From NCBI GenBank assembly GCA_905215855.1, contig CAJMRT010000011.1:1-43516 (forward strand): a stretch of DNA of 43,516 nt, in the 5' to 3' direction. This DNA comes from an uncultured bacterium (GTDB lineage Bacteria > Bacillota > Clostridia > Oscillospirales > Acutalibacteraceae). Below, piece after piece: positions 16,830 through 23,737 of this stretch. Below the pieces are notes generated by a model. That model did no database searches, was not told where the DNA came from, and worked only from the letters and a program-made list of their open reading frames with translations. Position numbers and translations under genes: made by a program. Position 1 is the stretch's first letter; every line of letters starts with the position of its first letter.

Positions 16830-16925
16830 GTTTGCACCTCCAAAATTCGTGGTAAATTGCGGGACGCCACTGTGTAGGGTCCCTCCCACAGGGAGCATTA
16901 CACTCCCAATAAAAAGCCAATCGGC
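16830..16925 (-). promoter_or_regulatory. Structured rplK leader, candidate L1-binding site
   Basis: The nusG-rplK gap of 113 nt has GC-rich hairpin-forming segments (GGGAG-7 nt-CTCCC, then GTGGGAGGGACCC and a complementary stretch) that stand out from the AT-rich spacers elsewhere. Position and the GTGGGAG element fit the site where L1 represses the rplKA genes. This is inference from known regulation of the operon. Confidence 0.45.
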
Positions 16926-16939
16926 TGATTATTGTTTGT

Positions 16940-17467
16940 TTAATCTTCTATCGGTTCAGCCTGAGCAAGCTCAAGTTCAACCGGAGTTTCTCGTCCGAAC
17001 ATAGAAACAACTACACGGACATAATCCTTGTCAGCGTCAATTTCTTCAACGACACCGACAAAATCCTCAAGCGGACCGTCTATAATGCGAACTGAATCGC
17101 CGACAGAATAGTTAAGCTTAACGCTTCGTGTTTCAACACCCATTCTGTAAACTTCCGCATCTGTGAGTGGAACAGGCTTTGATCCCGGTCCTACAAATCC
17201 CGTGCAACCTCTGATGTTGCGAACAACATACCAGGTTTCATCGGTATAGACCATCTTAACAAAAACATAGCCGGGAAACAGTTTGTTTTCAACCTCTTTG
17301 GTTTTATCACCGACTGTTTCGGTTACAATCTCAACAGGAACTTTGACATCAATAATCATATCCTGAAGATTTCTGTTTTCAGCTGTGGTCATAAGATCTG
17401 TTGCGACCTTGTTTTCATAACCTGAATAAGTATGAACAACATACCATTTTGCTTCTGATTCTGCCAT
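16940..17467 (-). CDS. nusG: Transcription termination/antitermination protein NusG
   Basis: Elongation factor that binds RNA polymerase and couples it to ribosome or Rho. The NGN domain starts AKWYVVHTYSGYENKV and the C-terminal KOW domain contains VGDSVRIIDGPLEDFVGVV. The start at 17467 (MAESEAKWYVV, 175 residues) has the best site; the frame extends 9 codons upstream without support. It lies 44 nt after secE in the usual secE-nusG-rplK order. Confidence 0.97.
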   Translation of the reverse strand: MAESEAKWYVVHTYSGYENKVATDLMTTAENRNLQDMIIDVKVPVEIVTETVGDKTKEVENKLFPGYVFVKMVYTDETWYVVRNIRGCTGFVGPGSKPVPLTDAEVYRMGVETRSVKLNYSVGDSVRIIDGPLEDFVGVVEEIDADKDYVRVVVSMFGRETPVELELAQAEPIED

Positions 17468-17511
17468 AACAACTTTCTTCCTTTCGTAAATCAAGTAATG
17501 TCAGGTACGAA

Positions 17512-17769
17512 TCAAGCGGTTGTGTTCATAAAAAGACCAACGAGAGCGTACAAGCCCTGATCAAGGGCGAAGATGAATACGCCTACGATGGCTACCATAG
17601 CGATAACAATACCGAAGTTCTTTGTTGTCTGCTTTGGAGTCGGCCATGTGATCTTTTTGATTTCACCCTTACAGGAGCCGAGGTACTTTGCAAGCCTTTT
17701 GAAAACATTAGGCTTCTTAGCAGGCTTCTTAGCAGATGCCTTTGCAGTTTCAGACTTTTTCTCAGCCAT
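17512..17769 (-). CDS. secE: Preprotein translocase subunit SecE
   Basis: Single-helix clamp of the SecYEG channel. The 85 residues comprise a Lys/Ala-rich N-terminus, the amphipathic segment with GEIKKITWPTPKQT, and one membrane helix (about 55-78). It has a GGAGGTAC site and lies 12 nt after rpmG. Confidence 0.95.
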   Translation of the reverse strand: MAEKKSETAKASAKKPAKKPNVFKRLAKYLGSCKGEIKKITWPTPKQTTKNFGIVIAMVAIVGVFIFALDQGLYALVGLFMNTTA

Positions 17770-17781
17770 TTTGTACCTCCA

Positions 17782-17931
17782 TTATTTTGTTTCCTTGTGA
17801 AGAGTGTGTTTCTTACAGAAACGGCAGTACTTGTTCATTTCAAGTCTGTCAGGACTGTTTTTCTTGTTCTTCATTGTGTTGTAATTACGCTGTTTGCACT
17901 CTGTGCAGGCCAATGTGATTTTTACTCTCAT
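17782..17931 (-). CDS. rpmG: 50S ribosomal protein L33
   Basis: A 49-residue protein beginning MRVKITLACTECKQRNY and ending HTLHKETK. It has two CxxC pairs (C9-x2-C12 and C36-x2-C39), the zinc-binding form of L33. The ATG at 17931 follows GGGAGGTG. It is the first gene of the rpmG-secE-nusG-rplKAJL operon, a standard order in Firmicutes. Confidence 0.95.
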   Translation of the reverse strand: MRVKITLACTECKQRNYNTMKNKKNSPDRLEMNKYCRFCKKHTLHKETK

Positions 17932-18014
17932 AACGGCACCTCCCGGTTTTTTCGGAATATTTTAGCCTCCCTCAATAGGGCACAAAAAAATAAGCCCCTT
18001 TCAGAGGTAAGGTT

Positions 18015-18043
18015 ATTTTACCATATATCAAGGCTTTAGTCAA
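18015..18043 (-). promoter_or_regulatory. Promoter of the rpmG-secE-nusG-rplKAJL operon
   Basis: Minus-strand -35 TTGACT (18038-18043), 17-nt spacer, -10 TAAAAT (18015-18020), about 75 nt before rpmG. Confidence 0.8.
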
Positions 18044-18091
18044 GCCTTTTTTGCAATTTATCTGCACAAATTCTACATTTGTTGCAGTATT

Positions 18092-18125
18092 CCGTAAATT
18101 CCGCCTTATTTGACGGAACTTACGG
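18092..18125. terminator. Long hairpin after the 262-residue gene
   Basis: Fourteen-base-pair stem (18092-18105 with 18112-18125, two G-U pairs, 6-nt loop) 14 nt after the stop at 18140. It lacks a U tract, so it may be a 3'-end stabiliser or a weak terminator. Confidence 0.5.
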
Positions 18126-18139
18126 TGATTACAGTTAAA

Positions 18140-18928
18140 TCATTTGTCAGACAAGGTGCTTGCCTTAGCCTTAACTTTCTTAACCTTTTCAGGCTTTACT
18201 GTCTTGCCCTTAAAAGCTCTTGCATTTGTTGCGGCAACTTTAAGGTCATCGCTGAAATAGTCATAAAGTGTGTTGTAATCGGCATCATCAAGAGAGTTGA
18301 GAAGAACAATTGTAATGATTGCTCTTGTGTCAACATCGCCGTTGTTGTACTGAAGATTGAACACACCTGCGAACTTTTCAATTTCATTCTTGTTTGCACG
18401 CTTTATATATGTCGGAAGCTTTGGAGCAATATGCTCTTTTGCGAATGTTGCGCCTCTGAATGGGAAGTAGCAATCTTCCTCGTTCTTGATTTCCTCACGG
18501 AGTTCGGGGAAATATGTTACAAAACGCTTTGCAAGGAACTTCGGATCGGCGGTTCCGTCGTCATCCTTTTTCTTTTTCTGCTTAACCTGCTTTGCTCTTT
18601 TGATTGCAAGTGTGCCTGACACTGCCTCAACAAAGTCATTTGCGATACTGTCGGCATCTTTCTGAGTACCGACCTCTTCATCATAGAGCCAAGTTGCAAG
18701 TGTTTTCCATTCATTGTCAGGACCTTCGTCTGTCATTGTGCATGAACGAAGAACCATCTGTTCTTTATCCTTATAATATACTACCGAATAAGCAAGAGCC
18801 GCACTTGTAAAAAGTGATACAAGCTCGTTGTCATTTTCGGCAACAACTTTCTGCTTTGTATAGTTCTGTTTTACAAGCTCTTCTTCAACCTTGCCAACGA
18901 TATAATCAAATGCTTTTTTAAATTCCAA
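18140..18928 (-). CDS. Conserved-looking protein of unknown function, Lys-rich linker
   Basis: I do not recognise this 262-residue protein. It has no signal peptide or membrane segment. An N-terminal domain (about 1-110) with aromatic strands and helix is joined by a very basic/acidic linker (KQVKQKKKKDDDGTADP, about 115-131) to a second mostly helical domain (about 135-245), followed by a Lys/Val/Pro-rich tail. The start is TTG at 18928 with AGGAAG 6 nt before it. It has one of the best promoters in the window, which suggests substantial expression. A nucleic-acid contact is possible from the basic tail, but that is a guess. Confidence 0.8.
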   Translation of the reverse strand: MEFKKAFDYIVGKVEEELVKQNYTKQKVVAENDNELVSLFTSAALAYSVVYYKDKEQMVLRSCTMTDEGPDNEWKTLATWLYDEEVGTQKDADSIANDFVEAVSGTLAIKRAKQVKQKKKKDDDGTADPKFLAKRFVTYFPELREEIKNEEDCYFPFRGATFAKEHIAPKLPTYIKRANKNEIEKFAGVFNLQYNNGDVDTRAIITIVLLNSLDDADYNTLYDYFSDDLKVAATNARAFKGKTVKPEKVKKVKAKASTLSDK

Positions 18929-18963
18929 CTTAATCTTCCTCTCGGATTAGTCTGTCAGAATTC

Positions 18964-18992
18964 ATTATACAATCAAATAACAGATTTGTCAA
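18964..18992 (-). promoter_or_regulatory. Promoter of the 262-residue gene
   Basis: Minus-strand -35 TTGACA (18987-18992), 17-nt spacer, -10 TATAAT (18964-18969): both boxes match the sigma-A consensus exactly. Confidence 0.85.
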
Positions 18993-18997
18993 AGGTT

Positions 18998-19028
18998 TTG
19001 ACTTGCAAGAAACACATTATTGTGTTAT
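18998..19028 (+). promoter_or_regulatory. Possible promoter of murI-DUF1934-argS
   Basis: -35 TTGACT (18998-19003), 19-nt spacer, -10 TGTTAT (19023-19028). The long spacer makes this a weak call. Confidence 0.35.
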
Positions 19029-19066
19029 TATTTAAGCTGTATACTAATGTAAAAGAAGGTTTTATT

Positions 19067-19885
19067 ATGTCTTGTCAAGATGCTATCGGAGTTTTCGACT
19101 CCGGATTAGGCGGACTCAGCGCTGTAAAAGAGTTTTTGCATGTGCTGCCAAACGAGAAAATAATATACTTTGGAGATACGGGACGAGTACCCTACGGTAA
19201 CAGAAGCCGTGAAACAATTTCAAAGTATGCCTTTCAGGACGCAAGCTTTTTGTTAAAACACAATGTTAAGACAATCGTTGCAGCCTGCGGCACGGTAAGT
19301 TCGGTTGCAGGCGATATGCTTGAAGAAAGGCTCCCTGTTCCATACACAGGCGTTGTAAATCCAACCGCATTCATCGCCGACCGAAAAACAAAGAACGGTA
19401 AAATAGGAATTATCGGCACTGCCGCAACAATTTCGAGCCACAGCTACAAGCTCCGCCTTGAAAAGCTAAACCCAAAATACAAGGTTTATGAGCAGGCTTG
19501 TCCACTTTTTGTTCCGCTTGTTGAAAACGGCTTCATCTGTCGTGACGACCAGATTGTAAGGCTTGTCATCAGAAGATATCTTTCCGAACTCAAGGAAACA
19601 GGCGTTGACACCCTCATTCTCGGCTGCACTCACTATCCGCTTTTGCGTGACGCAATTGCTGACTTTATGGGTGACGGAGTTACGCTTGTTGATTCGGGAT
19701 ATGAAACTGCAATCTATTGTTCAAAAATTCTCAGAGAAAACAATCTGCTCAACACAGACAGTGTGCATCAGACTCCCGAATTTTATGTCAGCGACACTCC
19801 TGACGGATTTAAAAGCGTTGCAGGTCTATTTTTGGGAAGAGATATGGAGCATACTGTTACACAGATTGACATTGAACAGTATTGA
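19067..19885 (+). CDS. murI: Glutamate racemase
   Basis: Makes D-glutamate for peptidoglycan. The 272 residues show GVFDSGLGGLSAVKE with Asp11, FGDTGRVPYG, the first cysteine at 74 and LILGCTHYPLL with the second cysteine at 187 and its His. The first-cysteine motif reads ACGTVSS instead of the usual ACNTA, so the Asn that normally follows the catalytic Cys is Gly. The ATG at 19067 has AGAAGG before it; the frame further upstream overlaps the promoter region. First of three tightly spaced genes. Confidence 0.9.
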   Translation: MSCQDAIGVFDSGLGGLSAVKEFLHVLPNEKIIYFGDTGRVPYGNRSRETISKYAFQDASFLLKHNVKTIVAACGTVSSVAGDMLEERLPVPYTGVVNPTAFIADRKTKNGKIGIIGTAATISSHSYKLRLEKLNPKYKVYEQACPLFVPLVENGFICRDDQIVRLVIRRYLSELKETGVDTLILGCTHYPLLRDAIADFMGDGVTLVDSGYETAIYCSKILRENNLLNTDSVHQTPEFYVSDTPDGFKSVAGLFLGRDMEHTVTQIDIEQY

Positions 19886-19896
19886 TGAGGAAAGCT

Positions 19897-20361
19897 ATGG
19901 CAGATAAGGAAAAGAATAAAGGTAAATATATGATTTCCATTCTGGGCGAACAGATTCTTGACGATGACAGCGACAGAATCGAAGTTCTCACAGAGGGAAA
20001 CTTTCTGATGAAGAAAGACCATTGTTACATAGGCTACAAGGAATATGACGAGGACGCACCGCAGAGCTTTTACGACAATCTCATCAAGGTTCAGGGCGAT
20101 ATGGTTACAATCACACGCAAAGGGCCTATGCGTTCACAGCTTATGCTTGAAAAAGGCAGAAGACATCAATGCCTGTACCAAACGCCCGCAGGCGACCTTA
20201 TGATAGGGGTTTTCACAAAAACTATGAACAACACCCTCACGGAAAAGGGCGGCACTCTTGAAGTAAGCTACACGCTTGATTTCAACAATGACCTTGTGAG
20301 CGAAAACAAGTTTAAAATTACGGTTGAAGAAAAAGAAAAGTTTGAAAATGAGGTAGATTGA
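19897..20361 (+). CDS. DUF1934 (YwiB-like) beta-barrel protein
   Basis: A 154-residue protein resembling the DUF1934/YwiB family: small lipocalin-like beta-barrel with GKYMISILGEQ at the start, a central TRKGPMRSQLMLEKGRRHQCLYQTP segment and KGGTLEVSYTLDFNN near the end. Family members are commonly encoded directly before argS, as here. The ATG 19897 has GAGG 6 nt upstream inside the tail of the murI region. Function unknown. Confidence 0.85.
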   Translation: MADKEKNKGKYMISILGEQILDDDSDRIEVLTEGNFLMKKDHCYIGYKEYDEDAPQSFYDNLIKVQGDMVTITRKGPMRSQLMLEKGRRHQCLYQTPAGDLMIGVFTKTMNNTLTEKGGTLEVSYTLDFNNDLVSENKFKITVEEKEKFENEVD

Positions 20362-20362
20362 T

Positions 20363-22099
20363 ATGGATACATACGCACTTGCTGTACAACAGCTTAAAAA
20401 GGCAATTGAAAACGCTATTGAAAAGGCAATCGCAAACGGTGAACTTCCGCAGGCAGAAGCCGCTCCGTTTATCATTGAAACACCTGCCGACAGAAGCCAC
20501 GGCGACTTTGCAACAAATGCGGCAATGGCAGGCGCAAAGGTATTTCGTATGCCGCCTTTCAAAATTGCACAGGCTATCACATCAAACCTTGACCTTGAGG
20601 GTACAATGTTTGACCGCTTTGAAACAGCAGGTCCGGGATTCATCAACTTCTTCCTCGGCACTGAATTTTATTCGGCTGTAATCAGAGAAATCCTTGCCAA
20701 TCCCGAAGCATACGGCAGAAGTGAGTACGGCAGAGATGAAAAGGTTATGGTTGAGTTCGTATCCGCCAACCCGACAGGTCCTATGCACATGGGCAACGCA
20801 AGAGGCGGTGCTCTCGGTGACTGTCTTGCCGCTGTTCTTGACAAGGCAGGCTACAACGCATGGCGTGAATTTTATGTAAACGACGCCGGCAATCAGATTG
20901 AAAAGTTCGGCTGTTCACTTGAAGCAAGATATCTTCAGATTTTCAAGGGCGATGAAATAGAGTTCCCCGAGGACGGCTATCAGGGTGAGGACATCAAAGA
21001 CCTTGCAAAGGAATATGCTGACCTAAACGGCGACAGCCTTGTTAATGTAAGCGCAGAAGAACGCAAGAAGGCTCTTGTTGACTATGCACTTCCGAAGAAC
21101 ATCAAGAAGATGCAGGCTGATATGGAAAAATACAAGATTTTCTATGACAAGTGGTTCTTTGAAAGCGAGCTTCACAAGAGTGGTGCTGTTAAGGCAGTTG
21201 TTGACCTTCTCACAGAAAAGGGACTTACCTACGAAAAAGAGGGTGCCGTTTGGTACAAGAACAAAGAGGTACTCACACAGAAACTTCTCAAAGAGGGCAA
21301 GTCACAGAAATATATTGACAACCTTGAATTAAAGGACGATGTTCTCATTCGTCAGAACGGCAACCCGACATATTTTACAGCTGACATTGCATATCACAAG
21401 AACAAGTTTGACCGTGGATTCACAACTCTTATTGATGTTTGGGGAGCAGACCATCACGGTCATGTTATGAGAATGAAAGGCGCAATGGACGCTATCGGCT
21501 ATGACGGTGACAAGCTCAATGTTGTTCTTATGCAGCTTGTTAAGCTTGTTAAGGACGGTGAGCTTGTAAAAATGAGCAAGCGTACCGGCAAGGCTATTCA
21601 GCTTGGCGATTTGCTTGACGAAGTGCCTGTTGACAGCGCAAGATTTCTCTTTAACACTAAAGAGGCTAACACACAGATGGACTTTGATCTTGACCTTGCA
21701 GTTAGTCAGGACAACCAGAACCCTGTTTATTATGTTCAGTACGCACACGCAAGAATTTGCAGTATCTTCAAGTCACTTGCAAAAGAGGGCATTTCTCCGA
21801 GAGAATGTACAGACGCAGAGCTTGCACTTCTCACAGCTCCCGAAGAAAAAGAACTCATCAATCATCTTGCGTCATACACCAACGAAATCATCAGTGCGGC
21901 AAAGGATTACGACCCAACAAAGGTTACCCGCTATGTAACACAGCTTGCAACACTTTTCCACAAGTTCTATAATGCCTGCCGTGTTAAGGGCGAGGAAGAA
22001 GGTCTTATGCAGGCAAGACTTGCACTCTGCAACTGCGTAAGAGCCGTTATCAAAAATGTTCTTACAATGTTCAACATTTCTTGCCCCGAAAGCATGTAA
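20363..22099 (+). CDS. argS: Arginyl-tRNA synthetase
   Basis: Class I synthetase charging tRNA(Arg). The 578 residues include the N-terminal Add-1 domain, the HIGH-equivalent in SANPTGPMHMGNARGG (about 133-148), the KMSKRTGK loop (near 408) and a C-terminal helical anticodon-binding domain ending in the usual NVLTMFNISCPESM. GAGGT precedes the ATG, which starts 1 nt after the stop of the preceding gene, so translation is coupled. Confidence 0.97.
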   Translation: MDTYALAVQQLKKAIENAIEKAIANGELPQAEAAPFIIETPADRSHGDFATNAAMAGAKVFRMPPFKIAQAITSNLDLEGTMFDRFETAGPGFINFFLGTEFYSAVIREILANPEAYGRSEYGRDEKVMVEFVSANPTGPMHMGNARGGALGDCLAAVLDKAGYNAWREFYVNDAGNQIEKFGCSLEARYLQIFKGDEIEFPEDGYQGEDIKDLAKEYADLNGDSLVNVSAEERKKALVDYALPKNIKKMQADMEKYKIFYDKWFFESELHKSGAVKAVVDLLTEKGLTYEKEGAVWYKNKEVLTQKLLKEGKSQKYIDNLELKDDVLIRQNGNPTYFTADIAYHKNKFDRGFTTLIDVWGADHHGHVMRMKGAMDAIGYDGDKLNVVLMQLVKLVKDGELVKMSKRTGKAIQLGDLLDEVPVDSARFLFNTKEANTQMDFDLDLAVSQDNQNPVYYVQYAHARICSIFKSLAKEGISPRECTDAELALLTAPEEKELINHLASYTNEIISAAKDYDPTKVTRYVTQLATLFHKFYNACRVKGEEEGLMQARLALCNCVRAVIKNVLTMFNISCPESM

Positions 22100-22100
22100 G

Positions 22101-22261
22101 CAGCGTGTCGCTGCACCCTGTTCGTGCAGATAGTTTTGTTAATGCGAAGCTTATATTTCCCGAGCGTTACTATTATATATCTCGTGCTTTATTCAACCGA
22201 GTACCTCGGTGCGTAGTTCGTGTAGATAGTCTTGCTTATGCAAAACTTATGATGCCCGAGC
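22101..22261. repeat. Pair of 46-nt imperfect direct repeats with small hairpins
   Basis: Directly after argS, 22120-22165 and 22216-22261 match at 37 of 46 positions by hand alignment (shared GTTCGTG, AGATAGT, ATGC, CTTAT, CCCGAGC). Small stems CAGCG-TGT-CGCTG (22101-22113), CTGCAC/GTGCAG (22111-22129) and ACCGAG-TAC-CTCGGT (22196-22210) accompany them. They lie in the 3' untranslated part of the argS message. Confidence 0.65.
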
Positions 22262-22307
22262 AATACATTGCAAATTGAAAGTTAAAAATTGAAAATGTAA
22301 AATGGAT

Positions 22308-22351
22308 GTCGGGAAGACAGTTTGCAAAACGCTGAACAATGTCTTCCCGAC
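22308..22351 (+). terminator. Terminator of the murI-argS operon
   Basis: Perfect 12-bp stem GTCGGGAAGACA / TGTCTTCCCGAC (22308-22319, 22340-22351) followed by TGATTTTTATTTA. It is 208 nt after argS, beyond the direct repeats. Confidence 0.8.
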
Positions 22352-22470
22352 TGATTTTTATTTATATCCAATTGTCATCCTTTAGAGGCGTTCATTGGAC
22401 GCCCGCCTTGATGGGATTTTATGTTTAACAAAAACTTTTTATGTATTGAAAGTTATGTGCTGTCTGCAGT

Positions 22471-22564
22471 GGCGGTCAGTGACCGTCATTTGTTTTGTGT
22501 GCAAACACAAAACAATTCGTAGCGGCGAACCGTGTTCGTCGCTACGGTGGATTGTACCAACAAT
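22471..22564. repeat. Array of four back-to-back hairpins
   Basis: Four palindromes almost without spacers: 22471-22487 (7 bp, triloop), 22490-22515 (11 bp, GCAA loop), 22519-22545 (12 bp, one wobble, triloop) and 22551-22564 (5 bp, 4-nt loop). A weaker 5-bp hairpin lies at 22387-22403. No open frame of substance covers them. The remaining part of the 568-nt gap between argS and the next gene is AT-rich with nothing else I can identify. Confidence 0.65.
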
Positions 22565-22601
22565 TACTATATCACCTTAAAAATTATACATCCAAACAAA
22601 A

Positions 22602-22645
22602 ATGTCAGAAACAGGTTTATAATTACAAATCCCTGTTTCTGACAT
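22602..22645 (-). terminator. Terminator of the leucine-rich-repeat lipoprotein gene
   Basis: Perfect 14-bp stem (22632-22645 with 22602-22615) followed on the minus strand by TTTTTGTTTGG, 22 nt after the stop. Confidence 0.85.
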
Positions 22646-22667
22646 TTTGCTTTAATTCAATGTATCA

Positions 22668-23363
22668 TTAACTTCCTGTATTGAACTCAGAAATCAGTAT
22701 ACCATTTATCTTCACATTTGGACAACCATCAAATATATCAAAATTATTTTTTTCTTTCTCTATCAGGGTGTCAGACATTGTAACAGATTTTAAGTTTTCA
22801 CATCCATAAAAAACCTTTTTTCCAATCTCTTCAATATTATCGGGAATTACGATATTTTCTAAAGAAGTACATCCATAAAACAATGCATTCTCTAATTCTG
22901 TTAAGTTTTTCGGAATTGTTATTTCTTTTAAAGAAATGCATTCATAAAATGCAGCAGAATCAAGTAATGTTAATGTATCAGGTAAATTAACATTTATAAG
23001 TTCTTCACATTTATCAAATGCACGGGTACCAATTTCAGTCACCCCATCAGGTACTTCTATACTTTTTAAATTAGTACATTGATAAAACGCATCTTTTTCT
23101 ATTGTCTTCAAAGTGTCAGGCAAAACAATTGACACCAAATCATAACCACTAAATGCTTCCTCACCGATGGTAGTTACAGGTCTTTCCTCTATTGTATCAG
23201 GCACCACAATTTCTCTGTCTGCACCTGTATATCCCGTGATTTTTACAGTTCCCTCTTCAAATTCATAAGTAAAGTCCTCAACAGGTGATGTTTGTTTTCC
23301 GCATGAACAAAAACTTATGCAAAGCAATACAGAAGCTAATAAACACGCAATTTTTCTTTTCAT
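22668..23363 (-). CDS. Leucine-rich-repeat (BspA-type) lipoprotein
   Basis: Secreted, lipid-anchored protein of 231 residues. A signal peptide (MKRKIACLLASVLLCISFCSCG) ends in a lipobox-like FCSC, then about 40 residues of linker and six or so BspA/TpLRR-type repeats of about 23 residues with the pattern L-P-x-x-L-x-x-I-x-x-x-A-F-x-x-C-x-x-L-x-x-I. Such repeats usually mediate protein or host-surface binding in gut bacteria. It is much more AT-rich than the core genes, which suggests acquisition. It is divergent from a small HTH regulator. Confidence 0.88.
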   Translation of the reverse strand: MKRKIACLLASVLLCISFCSCGKQTSPVEDFTYEFEEGTVKITGYTGADREIVVPDTIEERPVTTIGEEAFSGYDLVSIVLPDTLKTIEKDAFYQCTNLKSIEVPDGVTEIGTRAFDKCEELINVNLPDTLTLLDSAAFYECISLKEITIPKNLTELENALFYGCTSLENIVIPDNIEEIGKKVFYGCENLKSVTMSDTLIEKEKNNFDIFDGCPNVKINGILISEFNTGS

Positions 23364-23387
23364 AATAATTCCGCCTTTCTCTAATTT

Positions 23388-23403
23388 ATAACCATATGGT
23401 TAT
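23388..23403. promoter_or_regulatory. 16-bp perfect palindrome at the LRR gene start site
   Basis: ATAACCATATGGTTAT is a perfect palindrome lying about 3-18 nt downstream of the expected start of transcription of the LRR lipoprotein gene, between it and the divergent HTH gene. It is a good operator candidate for the neighbouring regulator. Confidence 0.55.
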
Positions 23404-23412
23404 TATACAGAA

Positions 23413-23442
23413 ATTTTATCACAAAGAATGTTATTCTGTCAA
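23413..23442 (-). promoter_or_regulatory. Promoter of the LRR lipoprotein gene
   Basis: Minus-strand -35 TTGACA (23437-23442), 18-nt spacer, -10 TAAAAT (23413-23418). Confidence 0.7.
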
Positions 23443-23469
23443 TAGCAAATAAATAAAAAGGGTGATAAA

Positions 23470-23679
23470 ATGCCTTATTATAAAAGGATAAGGGAGTTGC
23501 GTGAGGATCACGATATGACGCAGAAAGATGTTGCGGAATATCTGGGTATGAAACAGCCGCAGTATTTTAGGTATGAAAACGGAAACCGTGATGTGCCGTC
23601 AGAGGTGCTTATTTCGCTTGCAAAGCTGTACAAGGTTTCAACCGACTACATTCTCGAACTTAAAAACGATACAAATTAA
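23470..23679 (+). CDS. Small Cro/CI-type helix-turn-helix regulator
   Basis: A 69-residue single-domain XRE-family protein. The HTH is clear: IRELREDHDMTQKDVAEYLGMKQPQYFRYENGNRDVPSEVLISLAKLYKVSTDYIL, with the Gln-rich recognition helix at about 28-38. No effector domain. GGGTGAT precedes the ATG by 3 nt. It probably regulates itself and/or the divergent LRR gene through the palindrome between them; this is inferred from position. Confidence 0.92.
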   Translation: MPYYKRIRELREDHDMTQKDVAEYLGMKQPQYFRYENGNRDVPSEVLISLAKLYKVSTDYILELKNDTN

Positions 23680-23695
23680 ACACACTCAAAAGTAA

Positions 23696-23725
23696 AACCC
23701 CGAAGTCCGTAAAAACTTCGGGGTT
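23696..23725. terminator. Terminator between HTH gene and secreted repeat protein gene
   Basis: AACCCCGAAG / CTTCGGGGTT stem with a 10-nt loop between the convergent genes. The minus-strand side ends TTTTACTTTTG; the plus side has a poorer T tract. Confidence 0.8.
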
Positions 23726-23737
23726 CGGTTATGTTTG

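Noticed and set aside
17932..18139. tRNA gene upstream of rpmG-secE
   Set aside because: No cloverleaf or T-loop sequence found; the hairpin at 18092-18125 is a simple stem.
18110..18619. 169-codon plus-strand open frame opposite the 262-residue gene
   Set aside because: Cys/Leu/Ile-rich composition, no ribosome-binding site, and antisense to a gene with a consensus promoter and good start site.
22081..22278. 65-codon plus-strand frame after argS
   Set aside because: It runs through direct repeats and hairpins, has no ribosome-binding site and overlaps the argS end.
22101..22564. CRISPR array
   Set aside because: Only two imperfect 46-nt direct repeats and non-identical hairpins; no regular spacers and no cas genes.
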